A stretch of DNA of 64,000 nucleotides from Lotus japonicus (lineage: Eukaryota > Streptophyta > Magnoliopsida > Fabales > Fabaceae), in assembly GCF_012489685.1 (NCBI RefSeq), contig NC_080044.1:15852369-15916368 (forward strand), written 5' to 3'. Below, in pieces: positions 49,601 through 61,600 of this stretch; the stretch's first letter is position 1; every line of letters begins with the position of its first letter. Both the position numbers and the translations under genes were made by a program. The notes under the pieces are model-generated. The model was not told the DNA's origin, did not search any database, and saw only the letters and a list, made by a program, of their open reading frames with translations.

Positions 49601-52600
49601 GCTGCTGCTGCTGCTGTTGTTGTTATTGTTGTTGTTTTTGTTGTTGTTATGATTTCTTTCTCTATTTAATTCGGATTCGGAGTCTAGTAATTATCAAGTA
49701 TAGATTTTCTATTTGAGTAGAATTAAGAGTCTAGTGTTGGTATAATAGGGGGTTTGTGCTTTTTCTTTTGAATCATGTAATATCAAACTATAATCATAAT
49801 TTAAAATTTTTGCTCTTTCTATTCACACTTATCAAATACCTTATACCCTGAAAAGTATGATGGTATGTTTGCATGGATGCATAAATCATTTATCAAACAC
49901 ATTCTAATTCAAATAATATAAGAATAGGCATCAAGAGTTTAAAAAATAATAAGAAACTTTAAAATTAAATCATATTTTTAATAAAGAAAAATGCTGTTTA
50001 TTACGAAACGAAATGTGAGAATAAACAAACCCAAGTGCTCCTTGTTTTCTGGCAAATGAAAATTTAAGGCTTACCCATTTTGTTTTCAACAAACAGCCAA
50101 TGGTTTAATGCCACATCAATATTCTTACTTTTCTTCAAGTTGCCATTCGTACTAAATAGCAACGCTGTTTAATAAAATATGAGTTCAATTCTATTATCTG
50201 TAAAATTAGGAGAAACTGAGAGACAACTTAGATTTAATCCGTGTGTCTAAACTACACAACGAGGGTTTATATATAATAGGCACCATAAGGACACAATAAA
50301 TACAAAATATCCTATTTACATGGTTATTTCCCTATTTTACATGATTAAGTTACGTAATAACCATAAATAAATTATATCATACTCATTTACAAGATATCTA
50401 ACAATCCTCTCAAGCTGGATCGTATATGTCTTATGCACAATCTGTAACAAATATAATTAACACGAGGAGCGGTTGCCGGAGAGAAAAACACCAAACAGAA
50501 AAAAAGCTCAGTTCAGGGACATACGGCGAAGCAGAGTTGGGAAGGCATGGGTCGCAAAGAGGAGAGAGAAACACCTAAAAACATATATCTGACACCCACC
50601 AGACCTGAAAACAACCAAACAAGGCCAGATCTGGAAGGAGAAGGTGAAGGCGAGCTGGGTGAAGTCGACAGTTGCCGGATCAAAGATCTCACACGCCGCC
50701 GGTGGAGGTAGGGCGTGTGAATCTGATGCACAGATGAATTGGCGGGCATGTGGAGGTGTGTTGAAAACTGTAAATGAGAAAACTGATTAACATTGATTTG
50801 TTAAAGCTACAGATTCAAGAGATTACATCAGTATTTATAGTAGAGCACTTAGCTTGTTGATCAAGCTAACAATCCTAACTGATTCTATTATGACAGCTGT
50901 TATGACAGCTCAACATAACTAACTATGACAGCTAACACTAACTAACCCTATAACTGACTGCATACACAGTCAGCAAGCTAACTAACAGTAGCTTCTCTTA
51001 CACGTTACATAGTGTACTCTAATAGACCCCCTCAAACTCAAGGTGGGGAGGAAAGGATTTTCTCAGCCACATGGAGTTTGGAACGAAGAAGCTCAAACCG
51101 GGTTGGAGAAAGAGCCTTGGTAAAAATATCTGCAAGCTGGTCTTCAGAAGGAATATGGTGAACAAAGAGAGAGCCATTCAGCACCTTTTCCCTGACAAAA
51201 AAGATATCAAGCTCCATATGCTTTGTTCTGGTGTGCAGAACAGGATTGTGTGTTAAAGCAACAGCCCCCATGTTGTCACAGAAAACTCGAGGAGGAGAAA
51301 AGGGGACCTTGAGCTCTTGCAACAAAGATTGTATCCAAAGTAACTCAGCAGAAGTATTGGCAAGGCTCCTGTATTCAGCCTCAGTACTGGACCTAGCAAC
51401 TAAGGTTTGCTTTTTGGAACTCCAAGACACCAAGTTAGGACCAAAAAACACACAAGATCCTGAGGTGGACCTTCTGTCATCAGGGTCAGAACCCCAATCA
51501 GCATCACAAAATGCAACAAGAGGAACTGTAGAGAACAAGGAACAAGGCTTGAGGTGAAGACCATGATGAATAGTACCCTTAAGGTACCTTAAAATACGTT
51601 TGACAACCTTCCAATGATCTTCTAAGAAACTGGCAAACTTTATTCACAGCAAAACTGATTTCTGGCCTTGTGAGAGTAGCATACTGCAGGGCACCAACAA
51701 TGGATCTGTACAAGGTTGGATCTGCAAAATAATCTGACCCATACTTGCTCAACTTGGCACCACCAATCATAGGAGTAGAAATACCCTTTGCTTCCCCCAT
51801 TTCAGCTCGTTCAAGTAAATCATGTATGTACTTGGTTTGAGTCAAAAGCAAGGACCTATCTTTCAAGTGATGAACCTGAACTCCAAGAAAATAATCAAGC
51901 TGACCCAGTTGCTTCAGAGAAAATTCAGAGTCAAGATTCTGCACTACTTGCTGTACCAAAGGCAGAGAATTGCCAGTAATGATGATATCATCCACATAAA
52001 CAAGAATGTAGATGACTGAACCTTTTATGTAAAAAGTAAACAAGGATGGATCACACTTGCTAGGTGTGAACCCATACTTAACTAATGCTGACTTTAACCT
52101 TTCAAACCATGCTCGAGAGGCCTGTTTTAGGCCATAGAGAGCTTTGTGTAGCTTGCACACAAGTGTAGTATCTGAATTCTGAAAACCAGTAGGTTGAGTC
52201 ATATAAACCTCCTCTTGGAGAGCTCCATTAAGAAAGGCATTATTCACATCTAATTGGTGAATATGCCACTGCTTGGTGATGGCCAAAGTGAGAATAAGTC
52301 TGATGGTAATAGGTTTGACCACTGGTGAAAACGTCTCTGAATAGTCAAAGCCTTTAACTTGATGATATCCTTTGGCAACAAGCCTAGCTTTATACCTATT
52401 AATGATTCCATCTGCATTCTCTTTAATTCTAAATACCCATTTGCATCCAATAGGCTTTCTATCCTTAGGAAGAGGGACCAAAGTCCAGGTACCATTAGCC
52501 ATCAAAGCATCATATTCTGCCTGCATTGCAGTTTGCCATTTGGGATCCTTAAGAGCCTGTTTGGTAGTTGTTGGTTCTGCCTGAGTAAGAAGTAAGGTGG

Positions 52601-55600
52601 GGAACAATCTAGGCATGACAATGCCAGACTTGGCCCTTGTCTGCATAGGGTGAACATTCCCAACTGGTTGAGGAACAGAACCAGCAGAAGAAGATGTAGC
52701 TGATTGATGTCCTTGGGCTGCTGAACCAGAAGAAGCTGATGGCAAGGGAGAATGCATGGGCTGCTGCTGGACAGAAGAAACACTGTCTTCATTGTGCTCA
52801 GGAGAAGGTGCAGAAATAGCAGCAGCAGTATTAGGTTGCTGAATGTGTGCAGCAGCAGGTATGAGAGGAATAACAGAAGACAATCCTTGTCCAGAAGGTG
52901 CACTCTCATTAGGATTAAACAGTGCATGATAGGGGTATGTAAACTCATAAAAAATGACATCCTTGGAGATGTATATCTTGCCTTCATTGTCCATGCACTT
53001 GTAACCCTGATGTGTAGAAGAGTATCCAATAAACACACAAAGCTTGGATCTCAAAGACAACTTGGAGTGAGTATAAGGTCTGAGATGTGGATAACAGGCA
53101 CAGCCAAAGACCTTGAGAAGCTTATAATCAGGTTGCACCTTGAAGAGCTTAAAGTAAGGACTAACATTGCCCAAAACTGAGGTAGGCAATCTGTTGATGA
53201 GAAACACAGCTGCAAGGAAAGCATGATCCCAAAACTGATATGGCAATTGAGCATGGGCCAACAATGAGAGACCTGTTTCAATTATATGGCGATGCTTGCG
53301 CTCTACACTACCATTTTGATGATGTGTGTAGGGACAAGTAAGCCTATGAACAATCCCTAACTTAGTGAAATAGGGTGTTAAAGGCTTAAATTCTGTTCCA
53401 TTATCAGTTTGAACTGATTTAAGTTTTAAACTGAATTTTAACTCAACCATGGCTTGAAACTGAAGGAAAACAGAACATGTATCTGACTTCTTCTTAATGG
53501 GAAAAATCCAAGTAAAGCGAGAATAGGCATCAACACAAGTAAGAAAGTAGGAAAATCCACAAGAGGACTCAATGGAAGCTGGTCCCCATAAATCAGCAAA
53601 CACAAGTTCCAAAGGAGAATTATAAACAGTACTAGAAGAATGAGAAGGTAGTCTATGTGATTTAGAGAGACAACAAGCTGAACAAACTGTAAATTTTGCT
53701 TTATTAGGTACTGGAATATTACAACTATTGAGAGCTGAATGCAAAGCCTCATGATGAGGATGGCCTAGTCTAGAGTGCCATAAACCATAAGAGGTTGGGC
53801 ATACAATAGAAGAACTAGGAATTGAAGACTCAGTACTAGGCCTAGAAACATCAGAACTAGGTAAAACAGCAGATAAAGCAGAAACTGGAGCAGAAACAGC
53901 AACTGGAGACAAAGGAGCAGAAACTGGAACTGAGGACTCCTTAGAGATTGAAGGAGTGTGCATGCCTTCAAAGGTGTACAGACCATCTGGACCAACAGTA
54001 CCTTGAAGAAGAATCCTAGAGGTGGCCTGACATTTCACAACACAAAAGGAAGAGTGAAATTCAAAATACACATTGTTGTCTTTAGCAAACTTGCTTACAC
54101 TGACAAGATTTTTGGTTATATTTGGAACTAAAAGAAGGTTTTTAAGAGTAAGAGTGGTTCTAGTGTGATATGGAGAAGGAAAGGAAGCAGAACCTATAGA
54201 AAGAATTGGCAAACCTTGTCCATTCCCCATAAGAATGTGATCATTACCAGTAAGGGAAACACTGTCTGAAATCACTGAAGCATCATTGGTAACATGATGT
54301 GTAGCACCAGAATCAGGAAACCAGGTGCTTAAGTTTGCTGAAGCAGAGGAAGATCCCACAGTTGAAGGTGGTCCAGTGAGCATAGCTTGTGGAGGTCTTG
54401 CTACTGAGTTTCCAGGCCTTGGACCACTACCTGAAAATTGAGAGTAAGGTGCATTGTTCCACTGTGAACCAGCAAAGGGATGAAAACCAAACTGCTGTGA
54501 AGAGTGCCCCATGCCAAGTCCAGGACCAGAGAAAAAACCAGGAAAGGATGCACCATTGCTAAATTGCTGGCCAAACTGTGTAGGACTTCCAAATTGTGAA
54601 GGACCACAGTAAGGAGAAAAACCAAACTGAGGCATCATAGGGAAATTAGGGAAATTCATGCCAAAACCAGAGTTCATGCCAAACATGCCAGGAGACGAGG
54701 AAGAAGAAGATCCACGATGGTAGCATATACTGGCATCATGACCATATTTAGAGCAAATCTGACATTGTACCTTGCCTCTTCCGCGACCACCGCCACGTCC
54801 ATCGTAGCCGCCACGAGAAGAGTTACGACCACCGCCACGTCCATCGTAACCGCCACGACCACGCGAGTCAGTGTAGCCACCGCGATCGCCACCACGATCA
54901 TCATAGGAACGTTCCTCGTAAGAGGAATCAACTGAACTGGAAGCGTAATTCACTTCCGACGCTGCAGGAGATGGTGTTGATGGTGGAGCAGGTGTCGCCG
55001 GTGGTGGCGACGCCTGAGATAGCAGCGCTGACGGTGGATTCGCGTTGAGCTGTCGCGAACGAGCGCGATCCAAACGCGCTTCATGCGCAATGATCATCGC
55101 TTCGATTTGCGAGATCGGACTTGGCAAATCGCGATTGTACACGATCGTCTGAAGATGACTATAGTCATCAGGTAGGCCATCGAAAAGCGCTTCCAGATGC
55201 TCGCGATAAGAAACCGGATCACCAATGGTGATCAACGCATTTACAATTGACTTGATGCGTTTGAGATAATCATAACAAGTTTTCGATCCCTTGGAAATTG
55301 AACGAAGCTCAGATCTGAGTTGCGTGGATTGCGCAAACGAGTGTGCTTTGAAGAAATCAAGCACTGCTTCCCAAACCTGCCATGACTGAGAGCAATTCAC
55401 CACTGTAGGAAGCACAGTTGGTGAAAGAGAAGAAAGAAGCCACGTGAAAAGCGCTGAATCCTGCTGCTCCCAAAGTTGATATGCAGGATTTTCGACTGCA
55501 TTCACACGATCTTCTTCACTGAGAAATCGTGGTGGAACATCAGGATGATCAAGAAAACTCTGCAATCGGTGAGTTCTCACGATCCCTTCCACATGCTGCT

Positions 55601-58600
55601 TCCACGAGAGAAAATTTGTATCATCAAGCTTCAAGGTAAGCTTGTGAACCAGAGCAGAAGAACTCAACGATGGTTGAACCATTGGAACTGGAATCTCAGG
55701 AACTTCACCAGCCATGGTGATGAAGAAGAAGAAGAGAAAAAAAAAGAGTGAGAGATCTTAAGGATCACACCACGCTCTTGATACCATGTTGAAAACTGTA
55801 AATGAGAAAACTGATTAACATTGATTTGTTAAAGCTACAGATTCAAGAGATTACATCAGTATTTATAGTAGAGCACTTAGCTTGTTGATCAAGCTAACAA
55901 TCCTAACTGATTCTGTTATGACAGCTGTTATGACAGCTCAGCATAACTAACTATGACAGCTAACACTAACTAACCCTATAACTGACTGCATACACAGTCA
56001 GCAAGCTAACTAACAGTAGCTTCTCTTACACGTTACATAGTGTACTCTAATAAGGTGGTTGGCTGTCTGAGACGATTCCGATGGCGGGGTCAGAGGGCGA
56101 TGATGCTGGCCGGAAAGTGGAGTGGAACCTATCAGATGTGAACACAGCATAAGGCCTGATATGAACTGTCAGAATGAAACACGACAGGGGGTAAGGCCGG
56201 AAAAACTGTAGGAATGAACATGACAAGGGGAAGAAACGGAAATTGGAATGAGACAGGGTTTCTCACACTGGTGGACAGTGAGTCCACCGGGAATGACGAC
56301 GGATTAGGATTGCCTCTAACCAGTCTCTGATACCATTTAAAATTAGGAGAAACCGAGAGACAACTTAGGTTGAATCCGTTGTCTAAACTACACAGCGGGG
56401 GTCATTATATATGTATAAAGGCTTAATAAATAGAAAATATCCTATTTCCCTATTACATCATTACTTCCCTATTTACCATAAATAAAAGATATCCCACTTA
56501 TTTACAAGATATCTAACATTATCAAACTATGATTTTAATTTAAATTATTTGACTATTATGTTTTTTAGTAATTATGGGAAGTGGAGTGTGAGATTAAAAT
56601 TCTAAATCTACTTTTCTAGCAAGATATAGTGGTTGAGTTCTATAACTATCAAGTTGGGATAGGGTATCTCTCCCAAACCTGCCCCTGCCCATCTTTACAA
56701 ATCACAGAAAACCTGAACTTAATCCAATGAAAATATGTTTTCCCATCAAAGTCGGGTTGAAGTTGGGCAAGTACGTGGGTGGTTTGGGTTTGATTGTCAT
56801 ACCTTGGTTAAACAGATTACTGTTTATTATGTTTTCGTTCTTTTTTTTATCTGTATACAATTATTTCCTTCTTAAGCTTAGTTGTATCATGTTTAAGTGG
56901 TTTAATGATTAATTTTCAGGTAACTTCTTATTTTCATTTAGACCTAAAATGACAGAGGAATTGATTACCTCTGAAAGTTCTTTTTCATCGGAATGGTCGG
57001 CTTATATTAAAGGTGGGAAAGCTGTGCGTCTATCTGGAATATTTGATAAATTAAACTACAGAGTTCGTAAGGCTTTGTTTGAAAAATCAGTTAAATGTTC
57101 CTTTAGCACAGCCCATTGTACACTCAAGTCTGAGGGTGTATCTGTTTCCAAAATGCATTTTCTCATTCAGACAATTGCTAGAGAAGTACCTATTGCATCA
57201 CCTGAAAAGTCTGCTGCTGTGTTAAAAAATGAGAATTCAACAGTATCATTGCTGGAGCAGAAAGAAATATTTCTTCTTCCTACTGTACGAATGACCAATT
57301 TATTGCATTCGGAGATAGATGTCCTTCTAAGTGAAACAGGTAAAGAAATGCATGCTTCATAGGATGTATTTCGTGAAAGACTGAATTAACTTCTAATTTT
57401 AATTTTGTGAAGGTCAGCCAAAGCTGGTTGAATATGACAAAATTGGGAAGCAGGCAACAATATCATGTGGTTCAACAGTTGACTTTTATGCCAATCCAGA
57501 ACTTATATACTTCACTGTGAATCTAACTTCTTCTACTTCTAGTTCCAAGCCTGTAAATAGTGGGGATTGTGTGAAGAAGTTACTGAAGCAGAACAATGAT
57601 GTCCAACATGTCGATATAAAGTTGGACCTTGATGGAGGAAATTTTTCTGCAACCTTGAGATTGTACCGTGGAAATAGGGGCATTCTGGAGGTTATTATGC
57701 TACCCTTTGTTCTCACTTAGTAGAACTTATACGTTGTTTCGAAGTTCTATATTATGCATGAGTTCAGTTACTCTAGTATCTTATGAATCTTGGAGCTGCT
57801 TGCAGGTTGTTGTTTTTACATCATATTCTATGAAGAATGATACAGCGTCACCAATTTATGTTCTTGCAACCAAAAGGTGGCCTCTATCCAGGTGAAACCT
57901 ACTATTTTAGATAGTTAATTGGCACATTTATCTCATCTTTGTCCATATTTGACATTGGTTGGCTCTTCACATGCAGAGTTGAATTAGACAATTTAAATTC
58001 TAACATTCCTTCAGAGCTAGGCTTATTTTTGCCTCCAAAGTCAACCAGATCATGGTTCTTGAAGTAAGATAAGTTATTATCCATCTTTTATTGGTTTAAT
58101 ATGTCAAATTATACTTTCTTGTAATGCTACCTAGGTTTGCTTGAATTATTATGTTCTGCATCGTTCTACAGTATCTAATTTTTCTGGTTTCAGATCTGAA
58201 AAAGTGCAACTGAAATTGCTGGAGGACCATACATCTGAGGCACTTCTAGACTTTGGTTCTTTGTCAGGCCTCACAGAAATAAGCTTTAAGAAAGAAGAAG
58301 GATCTGGTATAAAATCTGTAACAAAGATTGGAGTGTCTATTGGCCCTTCTTCAGGAGAAATTGTCGTGCCATCACAAATGGTGACTTTGGTTCCACGATA
58401 TGTTATATGCAATGAATCTGAAGAACGTATAATTGTTCGCCAGTGCTATTTTCAGGTATGCATTAAGTACCAGTTTAAGTGGTGTGTGTGTGTGCGTTTT
58501 TCTTCTGAAATGGTTACGTAATATAGCTGTCTATGAAGGATGAGGAGGCAGGTTTCGTCTCCATTGACAGCAAACAGAGAGTGCCACTACAGCTGAAGGA

Positions 58601-61600
58601 AGGATTGAGCAAGAAAAGAGAGTTCAGTGTATTTGAGCATTTTATCAGAAAGCACAGATTTTCTAGTGACAATTCCTTGTTATATATCCAGATTCAGACA
58701 AATGAGCCTGGATTGGGATGGTCTGGGCCAGTGTGTATAGCTTCTCTTGGACATTTTTTCTTGAAATTCAGAAAAGAGACGGATGAAGTTAAAACATTAG
58801 ACAACAAAATGACACAATTTGCAGCTGTTCATGTTGTAGAAGAAGGTTCTACTCTTGTTTTGAGTTTCTACAAGCCACCAAATTTGAGTCTGCCTTATCG
58901 AATTGAGAATTGTTTGCATAGTCTATCAATAACTTGCTATCAAAAGGTTGTAAGACAATTCTATGTTTTGCATTTTCATTCAAGTGTTCTCTTTTTCTCC
59001 TTGTCTCTCACATCGTATGAGAAATTTCCAGGATTCATTAGTGCCAGAGGTTCTTGGACCTGCATGCAGTGCTGATTATGTCTGGGATGATCTGACTCTT
59101 CCTCGTAAACTGGTTGTCCGCATCAATGGTGCTCTCTTGAAACTTGTTAACGACTTTCTGCAATGTATTCTCAATATCAGTAATGATAAAACGATGCTTA
59201 CATGAAATCTAGGCAAAATATTTTCAACATATGAATATTAACCACTCAAGTGGTTAAGTCTGCTTATGAATAATACATTAAAAACTCTATAAACCCGGGT
59301 AGCTAATAGCGCGCTGTAGTGGTGCGTATCGGCTCCTCTCTGCTCCTAGTTGTTCAGTTCAGTGTAGTGGCTGCTAAAGTGAAGTAAAAACTAGTTTGTA
59401 CTTTTTGCCAGAATTACCTTAAGTATGATTCTTATTTTGTAATTTTCCGAAAAAAACTATAAACATCTAATTTAAAATGAATGGTCAAATCTTAAATTTC
59501 TTGCTGAATATTAGGAACAGTTAGATGTAAAATCAATCATGTGCTTTCACCTAAAAGTTTAAGCTCTTGGGATAGGTGGTTCTTGATATGGTATCATAAC
59601 CATACAGTTTAGAGTTTGATCCTTGCTGCTCCTTTTGTTAGATAAAAATTTAAATTTCAGCACAAGATAGGATATGAACATTTCCATTGTTCATTCTGCA
59701 AGCCCAAAGGACTCTTGGACTAGATGTAAAAAAATTCATGCGTGATATGTTTTCATCTAACAACTTAAGCTTTTTGGAACTGACAAAGCATTCTATGATA
59801 TCAGTCCTAAAAGCCTCTTGCTTTCTGTTGTAGATAGCCTTCAATTACGAGAGATTAAGTTGGATAAGGTGCAAGCATGGAGACCTTTCTACAAACTTGG
59901 GCAACAAGGAGTGTTGGCTCCACGTTTGCTCTTTGACAAAGGATCAAGAGATCAGAGGGTGAGTTTCAGGGAGCCTAGTGGCATGGAGATGGAAAAAGTG
60001 GGGTTTGAAATATATGCAGAGGGACCAACCCGAGTTTTGCGAATTTGTGAGATCTCTGATAGTTTCAAGAGACAAACAGTTCATGCTTTGTGTGCAAAAA
60101 TTCAACTGAGAGTTTCTCAGTTTGCAGTTCACCTACTTGAACATGTAACACAGGTATCTTGGCTTTCACTGAGTGCTTAAGTCGATCAGAGATTTTTGTT
60201 GAATTTGGACTTTCTATGTTTATGATTTTTACTTGCTAACGTGTGTGTACTGTGTGGACATAAATAAAAATAATCCAGTTTCGAAACAAAAGATGTATAT
60301 TGCTCTCTGTATTTGGCTGAGAGAGTTTCAAAGGAAAATAAGATCTGATTCTATTATTGATTCAGCAGTGTTACATGCAAAAATATATAGGAAAAAGTAA
60401 TGAGGAAGTTACACAGGAGGTAGCTGTAACTGCCATAGCTAACTCTAACTGATACTAACAGAATAGTAACTGTTAAAAACATAATATAAAACTGTTCGTG
60501 TTTCCTTTACCCAACAACTTAAACTTTAGGAATAGTTTGGTTCATGACATGGTATCAGAGTCTTTGTGACTAAGGGGTATCCTTGTTTCCCCCATTATTC
60601 TAATAAAAAAGTTGAATTTCAGCACATGGGGGCCTGTGCATGTCCACACCTAAAGCCCAATGGACTCTTGCGTGAGGGGGTGTGTTAAAAATATAGTGTA
60701 AAACCATTCCTGTGTCCTTTACCCAACATGTTAAGCTTTTGGTATAGTTGATTCATGATAGTAACTACTGAGTGTAAACTAGGATCCTATACTATGGTGT
60801 AAAGTATACTGTGTGCTCCTATACTCTGCTTTGTAAGACATATTGAGTATTCCTCAGATCATAGTTTGTATTCAAGTCTGTCCTTCCACAAGTGGTAAAA
60901 TTGAAGAGGAAATTTCACGTATATCTGTAGTCAAGGATTTTACATGGATAATATATCAGTGGCTCAATTTCAAACACTGACAGAAGTAGAGTGATTGTGA
61001 AGTTATGTGTTGTCAAAATGTATTGCCCTCAGAATAAGGAGTGATTTTTCTTTGTCTGCATGATACTTTACAGTATTCAATTCAGAGTTTCTTTTGTGTT
61101 TTAAGCTTCACTTTCTCTGTTATTAATATTGCTAAGAAACTATTTTGAAGGAGGAAGATGACAATGAGCGAAAAGATTTTTCACCAATTGTAGTTGCAAA
61201 GCTTGGGAATCTTCACATGATTACTATTTCTAATAATCACCAGAAATATAATCAATTCAGTATACAGGTAACATGATTAATAATGCTTATCTTAACAACA
61301 TCACTGACTAATACTGTTAATTTTACCTTTTTTGAGTACCAAGTCTCAGAAAATTATACTATTCAAGGACTTTATTGATCATATCCTATCTGTTATCGAT
61401 CCAGTACTTGAACTTTGATCTTAAGTGGAAAGGAGCTCCTTTTTCATCTATGCTTCGTGGACATCAATTAGATTACAGTGAATCAAATGATAGTGCACTG
61501 AAGGTTGTTTTGGTCCTACTTACATCCAATTCCAATGTTAAGCAATTAAAATATTCATCAATTTTTCTTCAGGTAATGCTAGCCGCTGGCTTTTTCTAAT

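Larger units (their letters stand above)
50754..56057 (-). mobile_element. Young Ty1/copia retrotransposon (5294 bp) nested in intron 16
   Basis: LTRs are 266 bases each (50759-51024 and 55787-56052), differing at two positions by direct comparison. AGGTG is duplicated at 50754-50758 and 56053-56057. The primer site (TGGTATCAAGAGC) is at 55774-55786 beside the right LTR, and a purine-rich tract (minus-strand GAGGGGGTC, 51025-51033) beside the left LTR. The interior is one gag-pol frame with a single visible break. The element reads against the host gene. Confidence 0.95.
50194..56523 (-). mobile_element. Old non-autonomous copia-like LTR element in intron 16
   Basis: LTRs are at 50199-50403 and 56336-56518. 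They share CTAAACTACACA and TTTACAAGATATCTAACA but have diverged by many substitutions and gaps. TTATC is duplicated at 50194-50198 and 56519-56523. The primer site (TGGTATCAGAGA, tRNA-iMet) at 56324-56335 next to the right LTR shows it reads leftward. Its own interior (50404-50758 and 56058-56323) is GC-richer than its surroundings and has no gag or pol. It was split by a younger copia element. Confidence 0.85.
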
